Source of the DNA: Micromonospora purpureochromogenes
Lineage (GTDB): Bacteria > Actinomycetota > Actinomycetes > Mycobacteriales > Micromonosporaceae
Reading direction: 5' to 3'
Assembly (NCBI RefSeq): GCF_900091515.1
Contig: NZ_LT607410.1
Location: 434,001-498,000 of the forward strand
DNA length: 64,000 nucleotides
In this document: positions 27,711 to 36,888 of the stretch, in pieces
How positions within the stretch are numbered: position 1 is the stretch's first letter
Layout: every line of letters starts with the position of its first letter
Notes under the pieces: generated by a model
What the model was told of the DNA's origin: nothing
Seen by the model: the letters and a program-made list of their open reading frames with translations, nothing else
The model's database searches: none
Program-made: the position numbers and the translations under genes

Positions 27711-27732
27711 GTCGCTGTGTTTTTCTGTCCCC

Positions 27733-29949
27733 ATGGAACGCATCCTGGACCGGCTCGGCCGGGCCGCCGCCGGCCACCCGTGGCGCATCCTCGCTCTCTG
27801 GTTGCTGGCCGCAGCCGCCCTGCTCGGCCTGGGGCAGGCGGCCGGCGGCACCTTCGTGAACGACTTCCGGATCCCGGGTGCCGAGTCGCAGCAGGCCGCG
27901 GACCTGGCCCGCGCGGCCTTTCCGGAGTACGGGTCGGCCAGCGCCGAGGTGGTCTGGCACAGCCCCGACGGGGACCTGCGGGCAGCCGACCGGCGGGCGG
28001 CGATCGCGGCGATGACCACAGCGGTGCGCAACCAGCCCGGCGTCACCGCCGTCGAGGACCCCCTCGCCGGTCAGGGGGTCCTCAGCCCGGACGGGCGTAC
28101 CGCCATCGGCACCGTCCGGTACGGCCCTGAACTCGCCGACCTCGGGCCGGCGGCGTATCACCGGCTCGACGCGGCGGCAGAGCAGGCCAGAGCGCGGGGG
28201 GTTGAGGTGACCTTCCGGGGGCTCGTCGTCGACCTGGCGTTCGAGCCCCGCACCGGCCCGGCCGAGGCGGTCGGTCTGGCCGTCGCCCTGCTGGTGCTGC
28301 TGGCGGCTTTCGGCTCGGTGGTCGCCGCCGGGCTGCCGGTCCTGGTCGCCCTCGCCGGGCTGGTGGTCGGCACCGCGCTCGTCCTGATCGCCAGTTCCCT
28401 GACCGAGATCCCCACCGCCGCACCGATCGTGGCGGTCATGCTCGGCCTCGGCGCCGGTGTCGACTACGCGCTCTTCGTCGTCACCCGCTACCGCGCGCAC
28501 CTCGCCGACGGGCTTCCACCGGTCGCCGCCGCCGGACGGGCGGTCGCCACGGCCGGTCACGCCGTCCTCTTCGCGGGGGCGACCGTCGTGGTCGCCATCC
28601 TCGGCCTGCTCTTCACCGGCATCCCGTTCGTCGGCGCGATGGGGGTGGCCGCCGCGCTGACGGTGACCGCCATGATGCTCGCCGCCCTCACCCTCCTCCC
28701 CGCCCTCCTCGGCCTCCTCGGACCCCGCGTCAACCGCTGGGCTCTGCCCCGCCTCCGCCGAACCACCGCTGGCCGTTCGGCCGGACGGACCACGACGGTC
28801 GCGTCGGGACAGGCCTCCTCCCCGGACGCGAACCTCCTGCTCGACGCCACCGACGGTGGGTGGTGGGTGCGGTGGGGGTGGCGGATTGACGGGCGGCGGG
28901 TCGCGTACGGAGTGGGAGCGACGATCGTGTTGCTGGGGCTGGCGGCGCCACTGCTGACGTTGCGACTCGGGACGCCGGACGACGGGAACCAGCCGGACCG
29001 GTGGCCGCAGCGGCGGGCGTACGACACCGTGCAGCGGGAGCTCGGACCGGGGTGGAACGCCCCGCTCGTGCTGGCGGTGAGCCGCCCGACCGCCGACTCA
29101 CTCGCCCGACTGACCGGAGCGCTCGCCACCGACCCCGAGGTTGCCCTTGCCACGCCACCGGTACGCAGCCCCGACGGCACGCTCGCGCTGCTCACCGTGG
29201 TCCCCCGGCACGCGCCGCAGGATCAGCAGGTCAGTGACCTGGTGCACCGGATCCGACGTACGGTCGGGCCGGCGGCGGCGTCCGACGGCGGGCGGGTGGC
29301 GGTCGGCGGCCAGACCGCGTACATGATCGACATGGCTGACTCGGTCACCGGCCGACTGCCCTGGGTGGTGCTCGGCGTGGTGCTGGCCGCCGGCCTGCTG
29401 CTGCTGGCGATGTTCCGCGCCCCACTGATCGCGCTGAAGGCCGCGGTGATGGCACTGCTCTCCATCGGGGCCGCGTACGGCGTGCTGGTGGCGGTCTTCC
29501 AGTGGGGCTGGGGCCTGTCCCTGCTCGGGATCGACCGGCCGGTGCCGATCATGTCGGTGGTGCCGATGCTGTTGTTCGCGATCCTCTTCGGACTCTCCAT
29601 GGACTACGAGGTGTTCCTGCTCGCCTCGGTCCAGGAGGAGTACCGCCGCACCGGCGACCCGCACCGGTCGGTCGTGGCCGGACTGGCCGGCACCGGTCGC
29701 GTGATCACGGCGGCGGCGGCCATCATGGCGGCGGTCTTCGTCAGCTTCGCCACCATCGACGACACCCTGGTGAAGATGATCGGGATCGGGCTGGCCACGG
29801 CGGTGCTGGTGGACGCCACCGTGATCCGGGTGGTGCTGGCACCGGCGGTTCTCGGGATGCTCGGGCACCGGGCCTGGTGGCCGCTTCGGCGCCCGCCGGC
29901 CGACCAGCCGACCCCGGACCCGTCGACGGCATCCTCGGCCCCCGCCTGA
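27733..29949 (+). CDS. MMPL/RND-family exporter
   Basis: A 738-residue membrane transporter of the MmpL/YdfJ type with two repeats of one helix + large loop + five helices. The first helix is near residues 18-40; helix clusters lie near 180-330 and 550-700. Motifs: GLGAGVDYALFVVTRYR and GLSMDYEVFLL, with the paired Asp-Tyr residues that carry protons in this family, and an AGRAVATAGHAVLFAG segment. A linker of about 40 residues after residue 340 (TTAGRSAGRTTTVASGQ and on) is low complexity and differs from the rest. Substrates of relatives are lipids or drugs; here unknown. ATG 27733 is the start; the longer frame overlaps the TetR gene. Probably controlled by that TetR. Confidence 0.9.
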   Translation: MERILDRLGRAAAGHPWRILALWLLAAAALLGLGQAAGGTFVNDFRIPGAESQQAADLARAAFPEYGSASAEVVWHSPDGDLRAADRRAAIAAMTTAVRNQPGVTAVEDPLAGQGVLSPDGRTAIGTVRYGPELADLGPAAYHRLDAAAEQARARGVEVTFRGLVVDLAFEPRTGPAEAVGLAVALLVLLAAFGSVVAAGLPVLVALAGLVVGTALVLIASSLTEIPTAAPIVAVMLGLGAGVDYALFVVTRYRAHLADGLPPVAAAGRAVATAGHAVLFAGATVVVAILGLLFTGIPFVGAMGVAAALTVTAMMLAALTLLPALLGLLGPRVNRWALPRLRRTTAGRSAGRTTTVASGQASSPDANLLLDATDGGWWVRWGWRIDGRRVAYGVGATIVLLGLAAPLLTLRLGTPDDGNQPDRWPQRRAYDTVQRELGPGWNAPLVLAVSRPTADSLARLTGALATDPEVALATPPVRSPDGTLALLTVVPRHAPQDQQVSDLVHRIRRTVGPAAASDGGRVAVGGQTAYMIDMADSVTGRLPWVVLGVVLAAGLLLLAMFRAPLIALKAAVMALLSIGAAYGVLVAVFQWGWGLSLLGIDRPVPIMSVVPMLLFAILFGLSMDYEVFLLASVQEEYRRTGDPHRSVVAGLAGTGRVITAAAAIMAAVFVSFATIDDTLVKMIGIGLATAVLVDATVIRVVLAPAVLGMLGHRAWWPLRRPPADQPTPDPSTASSAPA

Positions 29950-29960
29950 CCACCCCCACC

Positions 29961-30086
29961 GCGGCATCATCGCGTCCCGGCCCGACGCGGGACGGTGAAC
30001 GGGCCGGGACCCCCACGCGGCATCACCGCGTCCCGGCCCGACGCGGGACGGCGAACGGGCCGGGACCCCCCGTGGGTCCCGGCCCG
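29961..30086. repeat. 56-bp tandem duplication carrying terminator hairpins
   Basis: Units 29961-30016 and 30017-30072 have a 56-base period and differ at very few positions; part of a third copy of the hairpin core follows to about 30086. Each unit holds a GTCCCGGCCCG / CGGGCCGGGAC stem (29974-29984 with 30000-30010 in unit 1). It lies between the convergent MMPL gene and the gene at 30102, so it works as a stacked bidirectional terminator. Confidence 0.85.
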
Positions 30087-30101
30087 CACGTCGGCGGATC
30101 G

Positions 30102-30311
30102 TCAGCGTTCCGATCCACCCTGCTTCCGGCGTCTCGCTTCGACGCGCCCCTGGTCGATGCCGTGGTCGACCTGGTCGCTGAACCGGCCGTTCTTGATCTC
30201 GTCACTGAAGCGACCCTTGGTCACCCGGTCGAACCCCCGCCGGACGTTCTCGGCCACCTTGTCGAGCCGGCCCTCCGTCTGCTCCGCAACCTTCTTCGGC
30301 GATTCCGCCAT
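30102..30311 (-). CDS. Small basic/helical protein, MT0933-antitoxin-like
   Basis: A 69-residue protein starting at MAESPKKV (ATG 30311); the frame also opens five codons earlier at 30326. It is charged and has two near-repeats, KGRFSDEIKNGRFSDQV, then DHGIDQGRVEARRR. The G(R/K)(F/Y)(S/A)D(K/Q)V..GID pattern resembles the small proteins annotated as MT0933-like antitoxins in actinobacteria, which have KYADKVDKG-type repeats. No toxin gene sits beside it, so the antitoxin label is only a family resemblance. It lies downstream of the terminator for the dnaK operon, on the same strand. Confidence 0.6.
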   Translation of the reverse strand: MAESPKKVAEQTEGRLDKVAENVRRGFDRVTKGRFSDEIKNGRFSDQVDHGIDQGRVEARRRKQGGSER

Positions 30312-30407
30312 GGCTCCCCCTGCCATCGGAGTCCGGATTGGGTTGGTTGGACCTGGTTCTGAGGCTAACCCAACCGGTCCGACCGTCGCCGGAGAAAAGC
30401 GAACTGG

Positions 30408-30429
30408 CGCCCGGCCAACGGGCCGGGCG
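30408..30429. terminator. Terminator after dnaK-grpE-dnaJ-hspR
   Basis: Perfect 9-base arms (30408-30416 and 30421-30429) with a 4-base loop, 11 bases past the hspR stop on the minus strand. Confidence 0.65.
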
Positions 30430-30440
30430 GGGCCGGAGGT

Positions 30441-30881
30441 TCAGCGGTCCGGGGTACGGCGAGGGCGCCAGACGACCAGCGCCGTCGACGTGCGGTTGGT
30501 GGGCACCAGGTCGCCGCGCGGGAAACCGCCCAGCGACTCCAGCTCGGCGATCCGCCGGTAGGCGGCGTCCAGCTCCGCCTCCAGCCGGGCCACCCGCTGC
30601 TGCGCCTGCTCCAGCAGCCGCTCCAGGCCGATGATCCGCTTCACGCCGGCCAGGTTGATGCCGTCGTCCTGGCTGAGCCGCTGCACCTCGCGCAGCAGCA
30701 CCACGTCGCGCACGCTGTAGCGACGCCCACCGCCGGCCGCCCGGCCGGCCTGCACCAGGCCCAGCCGGTCGTACTGGCGCAGGGTCTGGGGGTGCATCCC
30801 CGCCATCCGCGCCGCGACCGAGATCATCAGCACCTTGGCCTCGTAGGCAGGGTCACCCGAACCGACGAAATCGCCCGACAT
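30441..30881 (-). CDS. hspR: HspR, MerR-family heat-shock repressor
   Basis: A 146-residue MerR-fold repressor that binds HAIR sites with DnaK as co-repressor. The helix-turn-helix is seen in MISVAARMAGMHPQTLRQYDRLGLV (residues about 18-42) with RRYSVRDVVLL as the wing, then a coiled region (LEQAQQRVARLEAELDAAYRRI) and a C-terminal tail ending in RPRRTPDR. ATG 30881 has a GGAGG site 8 bases upstream; the frame runs back to a TTG that overlaps the dnaJ stop and is less likely. It is the last gene of dnaK-grpE-dnaJ-hspR, so it represses its own operon through the HAIR at 34917. Confidence 0.93.
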   Translation of the reverse strand: MSGDFVGSGDPAYEAKVLMISVAARMAGMHPQTLRQYDRLGLVQAGRAAGGGRRYSVRDVVLLREVQRLSQDDGINLAGVKRIIGLERLLEQAQQRVARLEAELDAAYRRIAELESLGGFPRGDLVPTNRTSTALVVWRPRRTPDR

Positions 30882-30910
30882 CCCGCTCACCTCCGCACCC
30901 GATCCACCGG

Positions 30911-32101
30911 TCAACCCACCCGACGCACCCGCGCGTCGAGATGTTCCCGAGCCGCCGGCGGGGTCTGCTCGGCGAACGACTCCAGCGTCGCCCGCGCCTC
31001 GTCCGACACCACCGCCGGCACCACCACGTCCAGCGTGACCAGCAGGTCAGCGGCCCGACCGTCACGCCGCACCACGCCCTTGCCCCGGGCCCGCAGCACC
31101 CGCCCGGACGGCGTACCCGGCGGCACCCGCAGGGTCACCGCGCCGTCGAGGGTGGGCACCCGCAGGTCGGTACCGAGCACCGCCTCGGCGAAGGTGATCG
31201 GCACGGTCAGGGTGAGATCGTCCCCGGTACGCCCGAACAGCTCGTCCGGGCGGACCTTGACCTGCACGAAGAGGTCACCGGCCGGCCCGCCCCGCTCACC
31301 CGGCTCGCCGCGCCCGGCCAGCCTGATCCGCTGGCCGTCGGCCACCCCGGCGGGGAAGCGGACGTTCAGCGTGCGGGTCTTGGTCACCCCGCCGGTGCCC
31401 TGGCACTCCGGGCACTTCTCCTCGACGACGGTGCCCACGCCCTGGCAGGTGCGGCACGGCTCGGAGAAGCTGAACGACCCCTGGTTGCGGGTGGTCACCC
31501 CGGCGCCGTGGCAGACCGGGCAGGCCGTCGGCCGGGTGCCCGGCTTCGCGCCGTCGCCGTGGCAGGTGTCGCAGACCCCCGGCGCGCGCAGCGTCAGCGG
31601 TACGGTCACCCCGCGTACCGCGTCGTCGAAGTCGAGCGCCACCTCGGTCTCCACGTCCCGGCCGCGGGCCGGGCCGCGGGGACGCGCCGGGGCACCCGCC
31701 CCGCCACCGCCCGAGAAGATCGAGCTGAACAGGTCGGTGAAGCCACCCCCGCCGAACCGGGTGTCGGCGCCACCGGCGGCACCGCCGCCGAAGAGGTCGG
31801 AGACGTCGAACGGCACCCCGCCGGGCTGCCCGGCACCGCGGGCGCCGCGCCGGAACGCGCCCGAGCCGAACAGCGAGCGCATCTCGTCGTACTCGCGGCG
31901 CTTGGCCTCGTCGCCGAGCACCGCGTACGCCTCGGAGACGGTCTTGAACCGCTCCTCGGCCTTCGGGTCACCCGGGTTGTGGTCCGGGTGCGACTCCCGG
32001 GCCAGCTTCCGGTACGCCTTCTTGATCTCGTCCGAGGAGGCGGACTTCTGCACGCCGAGCGCGGCGTAGTAGTCCTTCTCGATCCAGTCCTTGGAACTCA
32101 C
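30911..32101 (-). CDS. dnaJ: DnaJ co-chaperone
   Basis: A 396-residue DnaJ with all domains: J domain with HPD (SHPDHNPGD, residues near 37-45), a long Gly/Phe/Ala-rich linker, four CxxCxGxG-type zinc motifs (CDTCHGDG, CPVCHGAG, CRTCQGVG, CPECQGTG) and the C-terminal substrate domain. It stimulates the DnaK ATPase and delivers clients. Opening MSSKDWIEKDYYAALGV is the usual actinobacterial DnaJ1 N-terminus; start is GTG 32101 behind GGAAGGGGG. It lies 82 bases after grpE and just before hspR, in the heat-shock operon. Confidence 0.95.
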   Translation of the reverse strand: MSSKDWIEKDYYAALGVQKSASSDEIKKAYRKLARESHPDHNPGDPKAEERFKTVSEAYAVLGDEAKRREYDEMRSLFGSGAFRRGARGAGQPGGVPFDVSDLFGGGAAGGADTRFGGGGFTDLFSSIFSGGGGAGAPARPRGPARGRDVETEVALDFDDAVRGVTVPLTLRAPGVCDTCHGDGAKPGTRPTACPVCHGAGVTTRNQGSFSFSEPCRTCQGVGTVVEEKCPECQGTGGVTKTRTLNVRFPAGVADGQRIRLAGRGEPGERGGPAGDLFVQVKVRPDELFGRTGDDLTLTVPITFAEAVLGTDLRVPTLDGAVTLRVPPGTPSGRVLRARGKGVVRRDGRAADLLVTLDVVVPAVVSDEARATLESFAEQTPPAAREHLDARVRRVG

Positions 32102-32183
32102 CGGTCCACCCCCTTCCGCCTGATGTGGCCCGGCCGCCCCACCCGCCGTCGTACGGCGGGCGGGGCGACCGGATGGTTCCGCA

Positions 32184-32930
32184 CTATTCCGGGTCGGCGA
32201 CCGCGACCAGCGCGGGCCGCAGCAGCCGCTCCCCGAGCTGGTAGCCCCGACGCATCACCTGGACGCAGGTCGGCTCGTCCACGTCGGCCGAGGTCTGGTG
32301 CGCGACCGCCTCGTGCCGGGTCGGGTCGAACGGGTCGCCCTGCTCCCCGAACGGGGTCAGCCCGAACTTGCCCAGCGCGGTGGTGAGCTGCTCGGCCACC
32401 GTGCCGAACGGCCCGACCAGGTCGCCGTGCTCGCGGGCCCGGTCCAGGTCGTCCAGGATCGGCAGCAGCGCGGCGAGCACCGAGCCGGTCGCCTGCTCCT
32501 GGACCAGACCGCGGTCGCGGTCCACCCGCTTGCGGTAGTTGGCGTACTCCGCCGACACCCGCTGCAGGTCCCGGGTCCGCTCGTCGAGCTCGGCCCGGAG
32601 GGCCTCCAGCTCGGCGCCGAGCGGGGCCACCGCGCCGCCGTCGACCGGCTGCGCGGGGGCGTCCACCACGGGCGGACCGGCCGGGATCTGACCCTCGACC
32701 GTCTCGACCTCGATCTCGTCGACCACGACCTCGGCCTCCTCCACCAGGCCCTCGGCCGGGACGTCCGCCCCGACGTCGGTGGCGGCGGGCGCCTCCTCGG
32801 TCTTGCCGATCTTGCGGTTGTTGCGGATGACGACCCGCGGCCCGTCACCGGCGGCCTGCTCGGCGGGCGCGGAGCCACCCGGCACCGACCCGGTGGCTCC
32901 CGGGTCGGCGGCTCGTGGCTTCTCCGTCAT
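32184..32930 (-). CDS. grpE: GrpE nucleotide-exchange factor
   Basis: A 248-residue GrpE, which releases ADP from DnaK. The conserved core covers residues 105-240: a long helix (LEALRAELDERTRDLQRVSAEYANYRKRV), LLPILDDLDRA, and the C-terminal beta domain with FDPTRHEAV and V..GY.LG..LLRPA. The first 100 residues are a low-complexity acidic extension, longer than in E. coli, common in actinobacteria. It sits 48 bases after dnaK. The start is ATG 32930. Confidence 0.93.
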   Translation of the reverse strand: MTEKPRAADPGATGSVPGGSAPAEQAAGDGPRVVIRNNRKIGKTEEAPAATDVGADVPAEGLVEEAEVVVDEIEVETVEGQIPAGPPVVDAPAQPVDGGAVAPLGAELEALRAELDERTRDLQRVSAEYANYRKRVDRDRGLVQEQATGSVLAALLPILDDLDRAREHGDLVGPFGTVAEQLTTALGKFGLTPFGEQGDPFDPTRHEAVAHQTSADVDEPTCVQVMRRGYQLGERLLRPALVAVADPE

Positions 32931-32978
32931 GCGACTACCTCGTTCTCTCTACCGTGAGTCCGGACCGGGGACGGACCG

Positions 32979-34838
32979 TCACTTCTTGTCCTCGTCCACG
33001 ATCTCCGCGTCGACCACGTCGTCGGCGCCACCGGCCTGCGGGCCGCCGGCGGCACCGGCACCCGCGCCCGGGCCGGCCGCGCCCGGCTGCTCACCCTGCT
33101 CGGCCTGCTGCGAGTAGAGCAGCGAACCGGCCTGCTGGGAGACCTGCGCCAGCCGCTCGTGCGCCGCCTTGATCTTCTCGATGTCCTGGCCGCCGAGCGC
33201 ACCGCGCAGCTCGCCGAGGGCCTCGTTGATCTGGTCGCGGTTCTCGCTGGGCAGCTTGTCGCCGCTCTCGGCGAGGAACTTCTCGGTCTGCCACTGGAGC
33301 GCCTCAGCCACGTTGCGGGTCTCGGCGTCCTCGCGGCGGCGCTTGTCCTCCTCCGCGTGCTCCTCGGCGTCCCGGCGCATCCGCTCGATGTCGTCCTTCG
33401 GCAGCGAGGAGCCGCCGGTGATCGTCATCTTCTGTTCCTTGCCGGTACCGAGGTCCTTGGCGTGGACGTTCACGATGCCGTTGGCGTCGATGTCGAACGC
33501 GACCTCGATCTGCGGCACGCCGCGCGGCGCCGGCGGGAGGCCGGTCAGCTCGAAGGTGCCGAGCTTCTTGTTGTAGGCCGCGATCTCCCGCTCGCCCTGG
33601 AACACCTGGATCAGCACCGACGGCTGGTTGTCGTCCGCCGTGGTGAAGACCTCGGAGCGCTTGGTCGGGATGGTGGTGTTGCGCTCGATCAGCTTGGTGA
33701 AGATGCCGCCCTTGGTCTCGATGCCCAGGCTCAGCGGGGTCACGTCGAGCAGCAGGACGTCCTTGACCTCACCCTTCAGCACACCAGCCTGGAGAGCGGC
33801 GCCGACGGCGACGACCTCGTCCGGGTTGACGCCCTTGTTCGGGTCGCGGCCGGTGAGCTGCTTGACCAGGTCGGTCACGGCGGGCATCCGGGTCGAACCG
33901 CCGACCAGGATCACGTGCTCGACGTCGGAGATCTTGATCCCGGCGTCCTTCACGGCCTGCTCGAACGGGCCCTTGCAGCGGTCCAGCAGGTCCTGCGTCA
34001 TCCGCTGGAACTCGGCGCGGCTGAGCGTCACGTCCAGGTGCAGCGGGCCGGCCGCGCCGGCGGTGATGTACGGCAGGTTGATGTTGGTGGTGGTGGCGGC
34101 GGAGAGCTCGATCTTGGCCTTCTCGGCGGCCTCGCGGAGCCGCTGCAGGGCCATCTTGTCCTGGCCCAGGTCGATGCCGTGCTCGCCACGGAAGGTCTTC
34201 ACCAGGTGGTCGATGATGCGCTGGTCCCAGTCGTCGCCACCGAGGTGGTTGTCACCGCTGGTCGACTTGACCTCGATGACGCCCTCGGCCAGCTCGAGCA
34301 GCGACACGTCGAAGGTGCCGCCACCGAGGTCGAAGACCAGGACAGTCTGCTCCTTGGAGCCCTTGTCCAGCCCGTACGCCAGGGCGGCCGCGGTCGGCTC
34401 GTTGACGATCCGCAGCACGTTGAAGCCGGCGATCTCACCGGCCTCCTTGGTGGCCTGGCGCTGGCCGTCGTTGAAGTAGGCGGGGACGGTGATCACCGCG
34501 TCGGTGATCTGCTCGCCCAGGTACGCCTCGGCGTCCCGCTTGAGCTTCATCAGCGTCCGCGCCGAGATCTCCTGCGGGGTGTACTTCTTGCCGTCGATGT
34601 CGACGGACCAGTTGGTGCCGATCTCCCGCTTGACCGACCGGATGGTCCGGTCCGGGTTGGTCACCGCCTGGCGCTTCGCGACCTCACCGACGAGCACCTC
34701 GCCGTTGCGGGCGAACGCGACGATCGACGGGGTCGTCCGCGAGCCCTCAGCGTTGGCGATGACGGTGGGCTCACCGCCCTCGAGAACGCTGACGCAGGAG
34801 TTCGTCGTGCCGAGGTCGATACCGACCGCACGTGCCAT
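32979..34838 (-). CDS. dnaK: DnaK (Hsp70) chaperone
   Basis: A 619-residue Hsp70. The ATPase domain begins [15 protein letters not shown] with the classic IDLGTTNS phosphate loop, then [14 protein letters not shown] and [10 protein letters not shown]; the substrate domain and helical lid follow, ending in a Gly/Ala/Pro stretch and EIVDEDKK. It folds proteins, works with ClpB, and acts as co-repressor of HspR. First gene of the leftward dnaK-grpE-dnaJ-hspR operon. A perfect HAIR operator lies 79 bases upstream of the start. The short lid is typical of actinobacterial DnaK. Confidence 0.97.
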   Translation of the reverse strand: MARAVGIDLGTTNSCVSVLEGGEPTVIANAEGSRTTPSIVAFARNGEVLVGEVAKRQAVTNPDRTIRSVKREIGTNWSVDIDGKKYTPQEISARTLMKLKRDAEAYLGEQITDAVITVPAYFNDGQRQATKEAGEIAGFNVLRIVNEPTAAALAYGLDKGSKEQTVLVFDLGGGTFDVSLLELAEGVIEVKSTSGDNHLGGDDWDQRIIDHLVKTFRGEHGIDLGQDKMALQRLREAAEKAKIELSAATTTNINLPYITAGAAGPLHLDVTLSRAEFQRMTQDLLDRCKGPFEQAVKDAGIKISDVEHVILVGGSTRMPAVTDLVKQLTGRDPNKGVNPDEVVAVGAALQAGVLKGEVKDVLLLDVTPLSLGIETKGGIFTKLIERNTTIPTKRSEVFTTADDNQPSVLIQVFQGEREIAAYNKKLGTFELTGLPPAPRGVPQIEVAFDIDANGIVNVHAKDLGTGKEQKMTITGGSSLPKDDIERMRRDAEEHAEEDKRRREDAETRNVAEALQWQTEKFLAESGDKLPSENRDQINEALGELRGALGGQDIEKIKAAHERLAQVSQQAGSLLYSQQAEQGEQPGAAGPGAGAGAAGGPQAGGADDVVDAEIVDEDKK

Positions 34839-34916
34839 CTTCGCTTCCTCGCTTCGTAACGTTGAGGCAGGTCACGGGCCTGCCTGGCGGGCCGCCCGCA
34901 GCGACCGCACCACAAG

Positions 34917-34935
34917 TTGAGTGAACTTGACTCAA
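34917..34935. promoter_or_regulatory. HAIR operator of the dnaK operon
   Basis: TTGAGT-N7-ACTCAA (arms 34917-34922 and 34930-34935), a perfect core match to the known HspR operator. A minus-strand promoter TTGCGG, 17 bases, ACTATT can be drawn just upstream so that its -10 box abuts the operator. HspR is encoded at the end of the same operon, closing a feedback loop. Confidence 0.88.
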
Positions 34936-35046
34936 TAGTGCCACGCCGCCGGTAATCCGCAAGTCGGGGTTGAGCCGACCCGACGCAACCCGACCGTTAT
35001 TACCGTCCGGTTGTCTTCCCTTGCATCGGTCGGGCACGCTTTAGCG

Positions 35047-36888
35047 GTGACGACGAAAGGCGATCCCGCCACCCGGTCCGGCGCGCCCCCCGTCGCCGCC
35101 CGCACCGGGTCGCCGGACGCCGCCGAGGCTGCCCCCGGCACCACCGCCGACGGCCTCCAGGCCGCGCTGACCGGGCTGCGGGCCGCAATCGGCGCCGCCC
35201 GCTTCCCGCTGGCCCTGCCGTCGGCCGAGCCGGCCCGGCGTACCGCCTCGGCTCTGGCCGACCAGCTCGACGACTACCTGCTGCCCCGGCTGGCCCGGCT
35301 CGACGCGCCGCTGCTGGTGGTGGTCGGCGGCTCCACGGGCGCCGGCAAGTCGACCCTGGTCAACAGCCTGGTGCAGGCCCGGGTGAGCGCCGCCGGGGTG
35401 CTCCGCCCGACCACCCGCTCCCCGGTGCTGGTCTGCAACCCGGCCGACTCCGCCTGGTTCCGCCAGGGCGAGCTGCTGCCCGGCCTCACCCGCACCACCC
35501 AGCCGAGCGAGGACCCGCGCACCCTGCACCTGGTCACCGCGCCCGCGCTCCCCGCCGGGCTGGCCTTCATCGACGCCCCGGACATCGACTCGGTGGTGGA
35601 CGCCAACCGGGCCCTCGCCGGCCAACTGCTGGCCGCCGCCGACCTCTGGCTCTTCGTCACCACCGCCGCCCGGTACGCCGACGCCGTCCCGTGGGAGCTG
35701 CTGCGCAGCGCCCGGGCCCGGGGCGCGGCCATCGCCATGGTGCTCGACCGGGTGCCGCCGGAGGCCGCCGACGAGATCGCCGCCCACCTGTCGGAGATGC
35801 TCGCCGCGCAGGATCTCGGCGCCGCGCCGCTGTTCGTCCTGCCCGAGACCTGGGTCGACGGCCAGGGCCTGCTGCCGAACAAGGTCACCGCGCCGCTGAG
35901 CGCCTGGTTCTCCCGGCTGGCCGCCGACGCCGAGGCCCGGGCCGCGGTGGTCCGGCAGACGCTGGACGGCGCGCTCGCCTCGCTGTACCCGACCGTCGAG
36001 GCGCTGGCCGAGGCGGCCGACGAGCAGGTCGCCGCCGCCGACGCGCTCGACGAGCGGGTCCGGGCCGCGTACCGGGGTGCGCAGCGCACCGTGGAGGAGG
36101 GGCTCAAGGACGGCCGGCTGCTCCGCGGCGAGGTGCTGGCCCGGTGGCAGGAGTTCGTCGGCACCGGCGAGTTCTTCCGGACGCTGGAGGCGCGGATCGG
36201 CCGGGTGCGCGACCGGGTGGTCGCCGCGATGACCGGACGCCCCGCCACGCCCGCCACCGAGCTGCGCAACGCCATCGAGTCCCAACTGGTCACCCTGCTG
36301 CGCGGGGTCTCCTCCGAGGCGGCCGAGCACGCGTACACCGCCTGGAAGGCGCACCCGGCCGGGGCGGGGCTGCTCGAACCGGGGCTGGCCCACCCCTCCG
36401 ACGACCTCTCCGAGCGGGCCGAGCGCCTGGTCCGGGACTGGCAGCGCGGGGTGCTGGAGCTGGTCAAGGCCGAGGGGGGCGACCGGCGCTTCGTGGCCCG
36501 CACCGCCGCGTACGCGGTCAACGCCACCGGTCTCGCCGTCATGATCGCGGTCTTCGCCTCGACCGCGTTCATCCCGACCGGCCTGGAGGTCGCGACGGGT
36601 GCCGGCACCACCGTCGCCGCGCAGGCCGTGCTCCAGGCGATCTTCGGCGACCAGGCCGTGCGTACCCTCGCCAACAAGGCCCGGGCTGACCTGCTGGACC
36701 GGGTCCGGGCGCTGCTGGACGAGGAGGCGGCGCGCTACCTGACGCGCACCGACGAGGCCCGGCCCGGCGGGGACGCCGGGGCCGAGCTGCACCGGGCCGC
36801 GTCCCGGGTCGAGGTGGCCCGGCACCGCAGCGGCCTGGCCGACGGCGACGGCCCCGGCCTGCCCGCCCCGAGCGGTGACCGCCGATGA
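35047..36888 (+). CDS. Dynamin-like membrane GTPase, first of a pair
   Basis: A 613-residue GTPase. G1 is GGSTGAGKST near residues 95-104 and G3 is the DAPDID segment near 176; the G4 position is degenerate (VLDRVP region), so nucleotide preference is uncertain. A long helical region follows, then a hydrophobic pair (about 490-550: TGLAVMIAVFASTAFIPTGLEVATGAGTTVAAQAVLQ) that should insert in the membrane. GTG 35047 starts the likely protein; a TTG at 35011 is in frame. The stop overlaps the next GTPase start (ATGA). Paired bacterial dynamins such as Streptomyces DynA/DynB act at the division septum; that link is an analogy only. It is divergent from the dnaK operon. Confidence 0.78.
   Translation: MTTKGDPATRSGAPPVAARTGSPDAAEAAPGTTADGLQAALTGLRAAIGAARFPLALPSAEPARRTASALADQLDDYLLPRLARLDAPLLVVVGGSTGAGKSTLVNSLVQARVSAAGVLRPTTRSPVLVCNPADSAWFRQGELLPGLTRTTQPSEDPRTLHLVTAPALPAGLAFIDAPDIDSVVDANRALAGQLLAAADLWLFVTTAARYADAVPWELLRSARARGAAIAMVLDRVPPEAADEIAAHLSEMLAAQDLGAAPLFVLPETWVDGQGLLPNKVTAPLSAWFSRLAADAEARAAVVRQTLDGALASLYPTVEALAEAADEQVAAADALDERVRAAYRGAQRTVEEGLKDGRLLRGEVLARWQEFVGTGEFFRTLEARIGRVRDRVVAAMTGRPATPATELRNAIESQLVTLLRGVSSEAAEHAYTAWKAHPAGAGLLEPGLAHPSDDLSERAERLVRDWQRGVLELVKAEGGDRRFVARTAAYAVNATGLAVMIAVFASTAFIPTGLEVATGAGTTVAAQAVLQAIFGDQAVRTLANKARADLLDRVRALLDEEAARYLTRTDEARPGGDAGAELHRAASRVEVARHRSGLADGDGPGLPAPSGDRR

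Noticed and set aside
29961..30086. CRISPR-like array or small RNA cluster
   Set aside because: Directly repeated units with hairpins between convergent genes fit duplicated terminators.
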